64,000 nt of DNA, taken from Clostridiales bacterium (GTDB lineage: Bacteria > Bacillota > Clostridia > Lachnospirales > Lachnospiraceae). The position numbers and the translations under genes are program-made. Numbering within the stretch: position 1 is the first letter of the stretch; each line of letters begins with the position of its first letter. The notes under the pieces are model-generated. The model was not told where the DNA came from and searched no databases. It saw nothing but the letters and a program-made list of their open reading frames with translations. The stretch lies in NCBI GenBank assembly GCA_012839295.1, contig DUNO01000007.1:79052-143051 (forward strand), in the 5' to 3' direction. This document shows positions 46,430 to 55,063 of the stretch, piece after piece.

Positions 46430-47332
46430 CTATGCCCTGATTCCAAAAATCATTCTTTTTCTTCCTGGCTTTTCCCTGCTGGTTTTTTTCTTACCCTTAT
46501 TCCCTTCCTTAGCTTCTTTATCCTCTTCCAGCTGCTCTGATACAACCTCAGACGCCACATTTTCCTCCGAAAGAGTGAATTCTGGTTGTCCAACTACCTG
46601 CTGCCCTAAAGTAATTTCCTCTTCCTCCACAATGGTTCCAAAGGATTCCGTTACAACGGACTGGTATGTAGTTGTGATTTGTTGCTGCCCTGCCTCCATA
46701 TTAGCCTTGGTATAATTTTTAATTTCTTCATTTAAGCTTAACATTTTCTGATCTAAATATGCAACTATTTCCGAGCATTCCTTTAATTCCTTCCGGATAT
46801 TCTCCGGTGCATTTCCCTCAAACTTATAATAAATCTTATGTTCCAGGCTCGCCCAGAAATCCATTGCAATGGTCCTGATCTGGATCTCAACCTTTGTCTC
46901 TATGGTCCGGTCCGATAAGTAAACCGGTATCGCAATAATCATGTGGTAGCTGGTATACCCGTTTTCCTTCGGGCACATAATATAATCCTTTACTTTAAGG
47001 ACCTTAATGTCATTTTGCTTTGCAATCAGGTCTGCAATCCGGTAGATATCGGAGGTAAAGGAGCATATGATCCTGATTCCTGCTACGTCATTTACATATT
47101 TTACAATATTTTCAATGGTTAATTCTTTCTGGTTATGCCTCAGCTTCTTTGCAATACTCTGGGGCGTCTTGATCCGTGAAGTAATATGTTCAATTGGATT
47201 ATATTGATGGGCTGCCTTAAATTCATTATTCAATATCTCAAGCTTCGTATTAACTTCCTTTAATGCTGCATCATAGAGAAGAAGAGCTTTGCTCCAGTCT
47301 TCTGCTTCATCATAAAACATGGGAAGATCCAT
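46430..47332 (-). CDS. Small alarmone (p)ppGpp synthetase (RelQ/YjbM type) with extended tail
   Basis: Residues about 15-200 form a RelA/SpoT synthetase domain: VNDVAGIRIICSFTSDIYRI, CPKENGYTSYHMIIAIPVYL and VEIQIRTIAMDFWASLEHK. No hydrolase domain is present. The product is (p)ppGpp or pGpp made from GTP/GDP/GMP and ATP. The last 90 residues are a low-complexity acidic then basic tail not found in typical 210-260 residue members. It may be co-transcribed with the S1 gene downstream. Confidence 0.88.
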   Translation of the reverse strand: MDLPMFYDEAEDWSKALLLYDAALKEVNTKLEILNNEFKAAHQYNPIEHITSRIKTPQSIAKKLRHNQKELTIENIVKYVNDVAGIRIICSFTSDIYRIADLIAKQNDIKVLKVKDYIMCPKENGYTSYHMIIAIPVYLSDRTIETKVEIQIRTIAMDFWASLEHKIYYKFEGNAPENIRKELKECSEIVAYLDQKMLSLNEEIKNYTKANMEAGQQQITTTYQSVVTESFGTIVEEEEITLGQQVVGQPEFTLSEENVASEVVSEQLEEDKEAKEGNKGKKKTSREKPGRKRMIFGIRA

Positions 47333-47535
47333 TATATCACTACCTTTGTCTTTCTATAAGCTATCAAAAACGTATAATTTTCTGTCCTCTGGTCTTGTTC
47401 CACTTGTACATTATAACATATATTGCAAAAGAATTCTCGCCTTTTCTAATTCTTAATCAAAAATTTAGAAATTAACGCGTTAACGCAACAGTTCATAACT
47501 TATTCATAAAAATTTTATTTTTTATTAAAAATGTA

Positions 47536-47565
47536 TTGACAATAGATAGAATTGACAGCTATAAT
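47536..47565 (+). promoter_or_regulatory. Sigma-A promoter of the exporter leader
   Basis: TTGACA and TATAAT, both perfect, are separated by 18 bases. The region upstream to 47333 is AT-rich and shows nothing else. Confidence 0.85.
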
Positions 47566-47600
47566 ATTGGCAGACTATTACAGAAAGTGAGGTAAAACAT

Positions 47601-47687
47601 ATGATTAGCAATGGCAATAGACATCTTGGCACTAACTTAAAAAAGTATTTATCCTATGATATTACCTCATGGATTCGTGGAATTTGA
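47601..47687 (+). CDS. 28-codon leader ORF 1
   Basis: The ATG lies 8 bases after a GTGAGG site and about 30 bases after the promoter. The peptide is MISNGNRHLGTNLKKYLSYD then ITSWIRGI. It resembles no family I know. A hairpin (TTCCTTA/TAAGGAA, 47703-47728) and a terminator follow, so the unit looks like an attenuator leader or a small peptide/RNA gene. Confidence 0.55.
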   Translation: MISNGNRHLGTNLKKYLSYDITSWIRGI

Positions 47688-47764
47688 TTATTTATTTCAG
47701 CCTTCCTTAACATCGTTGCAGTAAGGAACGGGAACAATATAATCATTTAATTTTGACGACTATG

Positions 47765-47794
47765 CCGCGGTATTATCATACCGCGGATTTTTTT
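47765..47794 (+). terminator. Intrinsic terminator inside the exporter leader
   Basis: CCGCGGTA-TTATCA-TACCGCGG is a perfect 8-base-pair stem followed by A and seven T's. It lies between leader ORF 1 and leader ORF 2, upstream of the exporter genes. Confidence 0.92.
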
Positions 47795-47921
47795 GCGCCA
47801 AAATGTTGTCTTTGAAGAACTGCCCTTAGCATTCTTCAGGTATTATTTCTGGGTAAGTTTTTATTTTGGGAGACCCAGGATAAGACGGACAACGGATCTC
47901 ATGAGGGAAGGGAGGGTTTCT

Positions 47922-48017
47922 ATGGGCATGGTATATTATCTAATATACCACGGTGTCTATTCCAATACGCCACGGAAGGTACCTGCGCACAGATTCCAGC
48001 CTTGTATGACATTTTAA
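47922..48017 (+). CDS. 31-codon leader ORF 2 directly upstream of the ABC exporter
   Basis: The ATG lies 6 bases after a strong GGGAGGG site. The peptide begins MGMVYYLIYHGVYSNTPRKV and ends FQPCMTF. Its codons contain a near-perfect palindrome at 47929-47950 (TGGTATATTATCTAATATAC plus CA), which could be an RNA hairpin or an operator. The stop is 45 bases before the exporter start. Position and size recall the bmrB leader of Bacillus subtilis bmrCD. Confidence 0.55.
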   Translation: MGMVYYLIYHGVYSNTPRKVPAHRFQPCMTF

Positions 48018-48062
48018 TTGCTGGTGCATCAACTAATTGATACACTTGGAACGGAGGATTGA

Positions 48063-49832
48063 ATGAAACTATCTAAATATATATTAAAATACTGGTACGC
48101 ATATCTGCTGGCAATTCTATGTATTATCATAGCCGTATCACTGGATATGCTGTCACCCCAGATTACGCGGCAGGTAATTGACAATGTAATTGTAGGCGGG
48201 AAGCTGGGACTTCTGCCAAAGCTCTTACTCATCATACTCCTGATCGGGCTTGGAAGGTGTATCTTCCAATATACCAAGGAACTGATTTTTGACATAATCA
48301 GCTCAAATATTTCCTTAAAAATACGGAGGGATCTGTTTAACCATATCCAGAGCCTTTCCTTAAGCTTCTTTGACCGGAACAATACTGGTGAACTGATGTC
48401 CCGTGTCAAGGATGATATTGACAGGATCTGGGCTGCCCTGAGCTATGTCAGCATGCTCATTATCGAAATTATTTTCCATACGGCAATCGTATTATACTGT
48501 ATGTTCCATATCAGTCCACGGCTGACCGTCATACCCATTATTATTCTTCCAATTATGGGCGCCATGGCTTTATTCATGGAGCGCAAGCTTGGCTCCGTCT
48601 ATGAAGAAATAAGCGACGAGAACTCAAAGCTAAATCTTGTGGCCCAGGAGAACCTGGCGGGTGTAAGAACGGTAAAGGCTTTTGCCAGGGAGAAGCATGA
48701 AATTAATAAATTCCTCTCCCATAATAAACGGTACTATGAATTAAACATCAAGCAATCCAAGGTCTTTATTAAGTATTACCCCTACTTCCAGTTTGTGACA
48801 AAGCTGCTACCCCTGGCATCCATTACCTTTGGCGGCTATCTTGTCATCCAGGGCGAAATGACCCTCGGTGCCCTGGCAGCCTTTACGGAATACTCCACTA
48901 ATATCGTCTGGCCAATGGAAATGCTGGGCTGGCTGACCAATGATTTTGCTGCAGCCATTGCCTCTGCCAGCCGGATCAAGAAAATCCTTGCGGAAAAGCC
49001 CGAGATTACGGAGCCGGAGGAGCCCATTCTGCTGGAGCAGGTAGAGGGCTGTATCCAATTTGATAAGGTCTCCTTCTCCTTAGGGGAGAAACAGATCCTC
49101 TCCGATATCAGCTTTGAATTATCCGCAGGCAAAACCATCGGTATCATGGGTGCCACCGGAACTGGAAAAAGCTCGATCATAAACCTGCTGCAGCGGTTTT
49201 ATGACACCACGGAGGGCAGCATTAAGCTGGACGGCGTGGAGATCCGGAAGCTTTCCCTCCGGCAGCTGCGCCAAAGCATATCCCTGGTTATGCAGGATGT
49301 ATTCTTATTTTCCGATACGATCAGTGAAAATGTAAAGATGGGTAAAAAGCATCTCGTAAACCAGGAGGATGTAGTCGAGGCCGTTGCAAACGCACAGGCC
49401 AGGGACTTCATCGAAAAAATGGATGACAGCTACGAAACCGTCATTGGGGAACGCGGTGTCGGCCTCTCCGGCGGCCAGAAGCAGCGGATCAGCATTGCAA
49501 GGGCTCTTGCCAAAAAAGCCCCCATCCTGATCCTGGATGATTCCACCTCAGCCCTCGACATGGAGACGGAGCATACGATCCAGAAGGTTCTTACCGAGCT
49601 GGATGCTACAAAGATTATCATAGCCCACCGGATCTCCGCCGTCAGGAATGCGGATGAAATCATTATTCTTGAAGACGGCAGGATTGTTGAACGGGGTACC
49701 CATGAGATCCTGCTGCAGACGAAAGGGTATTATTACAGAACCTATATGGCCCAGTACGGCGAACACCTGAACCAGCTGCAGGAGCCGCCCGCATTTAAAA
49801 ACACAAAAAAGGAGGTGGCAGCATGGCAGTAA
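48063..49832 (+). CDS. ABC exporter half-transporter with degenerate Walker B Glu (BmrC-like)
   Basis: The 589-residue protein has six membrane helices in the first 300 residues and a C-terminal nucleotide-binding domain. Walker A is GATGTGKSS, the signature is LSGGQKQRISIARA and Walker B reads ILILDDSTSALD. The catalytic Glu after Walker B is Asp, the usual degenerate site of heterodimeric type IV exporters. The ATG follows CGGAGG. It overlaps the second gene by 10 bases. Multidrug or peptide export is likely, but the substrate cannot be read from sequence. Confidence 0.92.
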   Translation: MKLSKYILKYWYAYLLAILCIIIAVSLDMLSPQITRQVIDNVIVGGKLGLLPKLLLIILLIGLGRCIFQYTKELIFDIISSNISLKIRRDLFNHIQSLSLSFFDRNNTGELMSRVKDDIDRIWAALSYVSMLIIEIIFHTAIVLYCMFHISPRLTVIPIIILPIMGAMALFMERKLGSVYEEISDENSKLNLVAQENLAGVRTVKAFAREKHEINKFLSHNKRYYELNIKQSKVFIKYYPYFQFVTKLLPLASITFGGYLVIQGEMTLGALAAFTEYSTNIVWPMEMLGWLTNDFAAAIASASRIKKILAEKPEITEPEEPILLEQVEGCIQFDKVSFSLGEKQILSDISFELSAGKTIGIMGATGTGKSSIINLLQRFYDTTEGSIKLDGVEIRKLSLRQLRQSISLVMQDVFLFSDTISENVKMGKKHLVNQEDVVEAVANAQARDFIEKMDDSYETVIGERGVGLSGGQKQRISIARALAKKAPILILDDSTSALDMETEHTIQKVLTELDATKIIIAHRISAVRNADEIIILEDGRIVERGTHEILLQTKGYYYRTYMAQYGEHLNQLQEPPAFKNTKKEVAAWQ

Positions 49833-51598
49833 ACGCTATCAAAGAAGACGAAGCCCTACACTCCGTCAATAAAAAATTAACCCTGCTGAGGTTATTTGCC
49901 TATTTATTTGCTTACAAGGGCTTCATTACACTGGTTGTCCTGATTATGCTGGCAACCGTAACCATATCCATTGTAAATCCGCTGATTATCCAGTACGCCA
50001 TCGATACCCCCATTGCGGATAAGGATTTTGCCGAATTGTTTAAGATCGGTGCCTTTGCCTTTGGGCTTAACCTGCTCTTTGTATTGCTGGTAAAGCTAAG
50101 GATGTACCTTATGGCCCAAATATCCAACAAGGTACTGCTGACCATCCGCCAGGAGCTTTATACCCATATCCAAAAGCTTAGCTTCAGCTTTTTTGACAGC
50201 AGGCCCACGGGTAAAATACTGGCACGGATTATCGGGGACGTCAATTCCCTTAAGGATGTGCTCTCCAACAGCGTGACTACCTTGATTCCCGACTTTATAA
50301 CCATCAGTGCCGTTGTTGTCATTATGCTGGTGATTAATTGGAAGCTGGCCCTTGCTTCCTTAGTATCCCTTCCTTTCATGATAGCCGGCCTATGGTACAT
50401 CCAGACAAAGTCCCACAAACGCTGGCAGCTCCACCGCAAGAAGGGCTCCAATTTAAACGCCTTTGTCCATGAGGATTTATCCGGCATGAGGATCATACAG
50501 AGCTTTAATGCAGAGGACGAAACGGCAGGAACCTTTGATATTTTATTAAAGGAACACCGGGATTCCTTTGTCAGCGCAGTCCGCTTAAATGATGCCTTCG
50601 GCTCCATCATTGATCTATGCTGGGGTATCGGAAGCATTGCCATGTATTTTGTAGCGGTTAGGGTTATCCATATTGACGCGGGAAGCGTCGGAACCCTCAT
50701 TGCCTTTGCCATGTACATCTCCATGTTCTGGCACCCTATCATGAATTTGAGCAATTTCTATAACCAATTAATTACGAACCTTGCAGGCGCAGAACGTATT
50801 TTTGATATCCTGGATACACAGCCGGAGCTAACGGATGCCAAGGATGTCCGTGACCTGCCGGAAATCAAGGGCGACGTCCGCTTTGACCACGTTTCTTTCG
50901 CATACGATGCTGAAACCAAGGTTCTTAATGATGTAAGCTTCCACATTAAGCCCGGTGAAACAATTGCCCTTGTCGGGCCCACCGGTGCGGGGAAGACTAC
51001 GGTTGTGAACCTGATCAGCCGTTTTTATGATGTCCAGCAGGGACATATCTATATTGACGGTATTGATGTTAAGAAGGCCTCCATCGAGAGCCTGCGCATG
51101 CAGATGGGCATTATGACGCAGGATAATTTCTTATTCTCCGGGACAGTCGCAGATAATATCCGCTATGGCAAGCTGGATGCCACCGACGAGGAGGTCATTG
51201 CCGCGGCCAAGGCGGTCAACGCCCACGAATTCATTATGAAGCTGGAAAACGGGTACGATACGGAGCTTAAGGAACGGGGTTCCGGCCTGTCCATTGGACA
51301 GCGCCAGCTCCTGGCTTTTGCGAGGACCATGGTTTCCATGCCCAAGATACTGATCCTGGACGAGGCGACCTCCAGCATCGATACCCATACGGAGCTTTTA
51401 GTCCAGCAAGGTATTGAAGCCCTGCTAAAGGGAAGGACCTCCTTTGTCATAGCCCACCGGCTTTCCACCATACGTAAGGCAGACCGGATCTTCGTCATCG
51501 ATGAGGGCCAGATCAAAGAGGAAGGCAGCTCAGAGGAACTGCTGGCAAAGAAGGGGCTTTATTATAACCTGTATATGGCCCAGTTTAAAAACCTGTAA
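49823..51598 (+). CDS. ABC exporter half-transporter with intact catalytic Glu (BmrD-like)
   Basis: The 591-residue partner has six helices and a nucleotide-binding domain with Walker A GPTGAGKTT and Walker B ILILDEATSSID. Its signature is LSIGQ instead of LSGGQ. It thus supplies the catalytic Glu and a degenerate signature, complementing the first subunit. This gives one good and one poor ATP site in the heterodimer. The start lies 7 bases after GGAGG inside the end of the first gene, so translation is coupled. Confidence 0.92.
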   Translation: MAVNAIKEDEALHSVNKKLTLLRLFAYLFAYKGFITLVVLIMLATVTISIVNPLIIQYAIDTPIADKDFAELFKIGAFAFGLNLLFVLLVKLRMYLMAQISNKVLLTIRQELYTHIQKLSFSFFDSRPTGKILARIIGDVNSLKDVLSNSVTTLIPDFITISAVVVIMLVINWKLALASLVSLPFMIAGLWYIQTKSHKRWQLHRKKGSNLNAFVHEDLSGMRIIQSFNAEDETAGTFDILLKEHRDSFVSAVRLNDAFGSIIDLCWGIGSIAMYFVAVRVIHIDAGSVGTLIAFAMYISMFWHPIMNLSNFYNQLITNLAGAERIFDILDTQPELTDAKDVRDLPEIKGDVRFDHVSFAYDAETKVLNDVSFHIKPGETIALVGPTGAGKTTVVNLISRFYDVQQGHIYIDGIDVKKASIESLRMQMGIMTQDNFLFSGTVADNIRYGKLDATDEEVIAAAKAVNAHEFIMKLENGYDTELKERGSGLSIGQRQLLAFARTMVSMPKILILDEATSSIDTHTELLVQQGIEALLKGRTSFVIAHRLSTIRKADRIFVIDEGQIKEEGSSEELLAKKGLYYNLYMAQFKNL

Positions 51599-51751
51599 TT
51601 AGCTCCAAAAAGCTGCAAAGAATTCCACAGAGAATGAGATTTTCAGTGGTTTTATCCACAAAAAGCCTCCCTGGGACGTATTAACCCCCCCTTGCCAGAT
51701 GGACTGCGGGAAATTATCCTATCCAACTGTCTGTCACAAGGGGATGAATAC

Positions 51752-51772
51752 GCCTCTCGGGGAGGCCTTTTT
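51752..51772 (+). terminator. Terminator after the ABC exporter operon
   Basis: GCCTC-TCGGG-GAGGC followed by CTTTTT lies about 150 bases after the second exporter gene. Confidence 0.8.
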
Positions 51773-51814
51773 AATCCTATGGCTTGTTCTGGTTTTTATT
51801 TATCCCTATTCCAT

Positions 51815-52285
51815 TCAAATTCTATCCTTATTCTCATTTTCTTCATTTTCATCCTTGCGCAGGTTCATCCTGCTTAATTTCCTATTTATAAGCTCCGCTG
51901 TCCTGGCTTCCTTCTTTTTTACTGCATAGCCTACACTAAGCGTAACGCAGGATATCATAATTATCATGACTATAAGCTGTCTTATATTTCCCGGGACAAT
52001 CCATCCGAATAAATGGGCACAGGATAAAACAGCGGCATAAATATAGATATAATGAATTACGGTTCTGACCTTCATCTTCTTTTTGCTCATTTCATGCCTT
52101 GAATAAAAGATCAGGTTGCCTACGGAGCCAAAAATGGATAAAACCACTACCTCCCACAATATTGTCAGCTTTTCCTCACTCTCAGGCCAAAACAAGGCAA
52201 TAAATACCATTGCGCAGATTACACTCCCGGCCAGCACATAACTAAATGTGACGATAATATTCTTTAGCCATGCCATATCCACCAC
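51815..52285 (-). CDS. DUF3021 membrane protein
   Basis: The 156-residue protein has four hydrophobic helices (about 10-30, 42-60, 76-98 and 100-120) and a charged C-terminal tail rich in Asn, Asp and Glu. DUF3021 genes normally accompany a LytTR gene, as here with a 3-base gap. It probably controls the activity of the regulator at the membrane; that is an inference from partnership. Confidence 0.8.
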   Translation of the reverse strand: MVDMAWLKNIIVTFSYVLAGSVICAMVFIALFWPESEEKLTILWEVVVLSIFGSVGNLIFYSRHEMSKKKMKVRTVIHYIYIYAAVLSCAHLFGWIVPGNIRQLIVMIIMISCVTLSVGYAVKKKEARTAELINRKLSRMNLRKDENEENENKDRI

Positions 52286-52288
52286 CCC

Positions 52289-52726
52289 CTATAATCCTAA
52301 TTTTTTCTTCAGCTCCGGGACATACTGCCTTGATATTACCACCTTTTCACCGTTGAACAGCAATGCCTCGAACCGTCCGTTATATGCCGGACTTACACTC
52401 TTAATTTTTGTTACATTTAAAATTACGGATTTTGATGCGCGGAAAAAATTTGTATTGCTGTATTCCTCTTCAATCTCATAGAGCTTAAGCTTCGTCTCGT
52501 AGACATTCTGTTTACAATACAAAAACACCTTGTTATCTACGCCTTCAAAATAAAATACATTGGCCGGATCAACCATTGTAATAACGCCATCCTTAATGCC
52601 CGTCAGCTTTTTCTGGCCCATCTTAAGCTCGGAAATCACCTTAAGGATATGCCCATCCAACTCCTTGCAGCGTATGATAATCTGGTCCTCTTCTCCCGGC
52701 TTGCACTCTTCAATGATAATTTTCAT
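52289..52726 (-). CDS. LytTR-domain transcription regulator
   Basis: The 145-residue protein has a short N-terminal region and a C-terminal LytTR DNA-binding domain (ITMVDPANVFYFEGVDNKVF, FFRASKSVILNVTKIKSV, VISRQYVPELKKKLG). It lacks a receiver domain. It lies downstream of the ABC-2 genes, which it probably regulates together with DUF3021. The start follows GAGGAGG. Confidence 0.88.
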   Translation of the reverse strand: MKIIIEECKPGEEDQIIIRCKELDGHILKVISELKMGQKKLTGIKDGVITMVDPANVFYFEGVDNKVFLYCKQNVYETKLKLYEIEEEYSNTNFFRASKSVILNVTKIKSVSPAYNGRFEALLFNGEKVVISRQYVPELKKKLGL

Positions 52727-52772
52727 AGTGCCTCCTCATATTAACGAACATTTGACCGTTAGGCCACTCATA

Positions 52773-53684
52773 CTATTTGCCCATAACATTTCTTCGTTTC
52801 TGGACCATCACGGATATTCCTATAAAAATTATACCACTGATTAACAGGATTACTACTTTAATTTTGTCCGTAACGGCAGTATCGCCCAGGATAACCGTCA
52901 TGCCCATGAACTCCTTATAGCTGCTGACCAGCTGCTCCGGGCAACTGGAAAAGGTTTTTATAAGGATATCCTGGGTGAATAGTTCCCGTAAAAATGAGCA
53001 ACCATAAAACAAGGGAAAGCATTTCAGCACCAGCTGTACCTTCTCCGGAAGCATGCCAATGGGCAAATAAATTCCTGCAATAAACCCGACAACCGTACCA
53101 ATCACTGTGCTTAATCCTGAGAATGAGCTTAAGGAGTGCACAAAATTTGCTATTAAAAATACCATGGAGGCGGAGGTAAACACATTCAAAATAATATAAA
53201 AGAAAACCTGCAGCATACGGGACAGGGAAAACATCTCCCCTCCGGTAAGTACAATATAGGCTTCCCCTGCCGCAAAGGTCAGGGTACACATCAGGATTCC
53301 CATCAGGATGGCCGCAATGACGTAACCCAGTACAAATACCATCCGGTTCACCGGGGCAACAAAGAAGCTGGATAATTTTTTATGTGCTTCATCCTCAACC
53401 ATAATCCCCACCAGGGAAAGCGTTATGGTTACCGAATTAACCACCACAATCCCCGCCAGGGTCCATAGGATAATCAGCTGCTCTGCATTTGCCTGATCCG
53501 CCGTGATATCCCTTTGTCCCCCATACTCCTTCAGTAAATCCACCACATTATCCGCATTCATTTTTCCAAGAAAAACGATCATCAGGCCAACGATAATAAT
53601 CATGGACAATAAGGAAAAGAAAATGTTCGCCCGGTCTCTTGCATATACCAACATATTTCTTTTTACTAATCTTACCAATAACAT
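52773..53684 (-). CDS. ABC-2 type permease subunit
   Basis: The 303-residue protein starts at the ATG after AAGGAGGAATT. It has six hydrophobic segments and an ABC-2 core (YVIAAILMGILMCTLTFAAG, GFIAGIYLPIGMLPEKVQLV). The large loop between the first two helices faces outside. It pairs with the ATPase encoded upstream for drug or lipid export. Confidence 0.85.
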   Translation of the reverse strand: MLLVRLVKRNMLVYARDRANIFFSLLSMIIIVGLMIVFLGKMNADNVVDLLKEYGGQRDITADQANAEQLIILWTLAGIVVVNSVTITLSLVGIMVEDEAHKKLSSFFVAPVNRMVFVLGYVIAAILMGILMCTLTFAAGEAYIVLTGGEMFSLSRMLQVFFYIILNVFTSASMVFLIANFVHSLSSFSGLSTVIGTVVGFIAGIYLPIGMLPEKVQLVLKCFPLFYGCSFLRELFTQDILIKTFSSCPEQLVSSYKEFMGMTVILGDTAVTDKIKVVILLISGIIFIGISVMVQKRRNVMGK

Positions 53685-53770
53685 AATTCCTCCTTCTACA
53701 GCCAACGGCGGCTTACCGCTTTTTTGTCCTGTCTTCTATCTTGTAACTTTTTTATAATTTCTCTTACGGT

Positions 53771-53822
53771 TTTTTCATAATTATTTTCATAATTATTCTT
53801 ATAATTTTTTCTATAATTTCTA
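53771..53822. repeat. 12-13 bp AT-rich tandem repeat, four copies
   Basis: Units resemble TTTTTCATAATTA, TTTTCATAATTA, TTCTTATAATTT and TTTCTATAATTTC. They lie between the ATPase and permease genes, separating otherwise coupled genes by about 160 bases. Confidence 0.6.
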
Positions 53823-53844
53823 TTGTATTTTTCCTTGGTGCTTT

Positions 53845-54768
53845 TTAGGCCAAGCTTTTACCCGTTACATTTAAAAACACGTCATCCATGGTGCCTTGGA
53901 CTAATTCAAAGGACCGGAGGCAGTCCTTAATATGGTTTAATACCTCCAGACCAAACATGGAATCCGGGATAATGACCCGGATATGGTTACTTCTTTTCTC
54001 AAAGGACAGCTCTAAAGCCTGAAGGTGCCTGATTATCCCTTCCGTATCCTCTGGAACCAGCTTTAACATATCATGGGCATACTCCTGCTTTAGCTGGGAA
54101 GGTGTACCCTCCGCAACCAGCTTGCCAGACTCCATAATGGAAATATACTGGGCCTTTGCCGCCTCCTCCATATAGTGTGTTGTAAGGAAGACCGTCATCT
54201 CTTCCTCCTTCCTTAACCGTTCCACGCTCTCCCATACATTTTGCCTTGTCTGGGGGTCAAGGCCCGTTGTTGGTTCATCCAAAAATAATATTTCCGGCTG
54301 ATTCATTAAGGCCCTGGCTATCTCACATCTCCGTTTCTGCCCCCCGGACAGCTTATGAAATTGGCGTTCCAACAGCTCATGGATATCTAAAATATCGCAC
54401 ACCCTGCGTAAATTTTCATGGATGGCCTTATGCTCCCTGGTATAAAGTGAGGCCCTGAGAACCAGGTTCTCCTTGACCGTAAGCCTGTCATCCAAGGTGT
54501 TGTCTTGAAATACTACCCCAATCTTTTTACGGACCGCCGGATCCTCCTCCCCTAACCGGTGCCCACTGATTGTTACATCTCCACCATCCTTTAAAAGAAG
54601 TGTACAAAGCATGTTTATTGTTGTAGATTTCCCTGCGCCGTTAACCCCTAAGAATCCATATAGCTCGCCGCGCCTTACGCGAAAACTGATATCGTCGACC
54701 GCTTTTATTTCCCTGAAGTATTTCTTTAAATGCTTTACCTGAATAATATCCTCCATATTTATTTTCAA
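53845..54768 (-). CDS. ABC-2 type ATPase subunit (DrrA-like)
   Basis: The TTG at 54768 lies 5 bases after AAGGAG, giving 307 residues; an ATG at 54756 is the alternative. Walker A is GVNGAGKSTTINML, the signature is LSGGQKRRCEIARAL and Walker B is ILFLDEPTTGLDPQTR. The C-terminal extension of about 90 residues is typical of DrrA-like subunits. It powers the permease encoded downstream. Confidence 0.92.
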   Translation of the reverse strand: MKINMEDIIQVKHLKKYFREIKAVDDISFRVRRGELYGFLGVNGAGKSTTINMLCTLLLKDGGDVTISGHRLGEEDPAVRKKIGVVFQDNTLDDRLTVKENLVLRASLYTREHKAIHENLRRVCDILDIHELLERQFHKLSGGQKRRCEIARALMNQPEILFLDEPTTGLDPQTRQNVWESVERLRKEEEMTVFLTTHYMEEAAKAQYISIMESGKLVAEGTPSQLKQEYAHDMLKLVPEDTEGIIRHLQALELSFEKRSNHIRVIIPDSMFGLEVLNHIKDCLRSFELVQGTMDDVFLNVTGKSLA

Positions 54769-54940
54769 CCTTTCTCCTTCCCTAATACCTGGATTAGCTT
54801 TTCTGGGAAAATCCTTATCTGAATCTGAGTGTATAATTCCTCCAATCCTTTTACAATAGCACAACGGGTAAGATGCGTTTTTCCAGGGTTAAGTTGTAAA
54901 AACAGATGTCCATGTTAATTATGGTGCCTTAATCTCCAAT

Positions 54941-54973
54941 AAAAAAGAACAGCCGTATTCTGGCTGCCCTCTT
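54941..54973 (-). terminator. Terminator after the two-component operon
   Basis: On the minus strand AGGGCAGCC pairs with GGCTGTTCT and is followed by six T's. Confidence 0.75.
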
Positions 54974-54981
54974 TATATGCC

Positions 54982-55046
54982 TAATTCCTACTTTTAATGC
55001 TTACCTTTAGTCCTTACTCTTGATCCTTACCCTTAATTCTATAACC
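54982..55046. repeat. 13-bp tandem repeat, five copies
   Basis: Units of exactly 13 bases begin at 54982, 54995, 55008, 55021 and 55034, for example TAATGCTTACCTT, TAGTCCTTACTCT and TGATCCTTACCCT. The array lies between the histidine kinase stop and its terminator, so it is transcribed in the 3' untranslated region. Confidence 0.75.
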
Positions 55047-55063
55047 CAATTCTTAGCTTTAAC

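Noticed and set aside
52741..52760. AACG...CGTT palindrome before the LytTR gene as a LytTR binding site
   Set aside because: It lies inside the operon rather than upstream of its first gene and shows no clear direct-repeat LytTR consensus.
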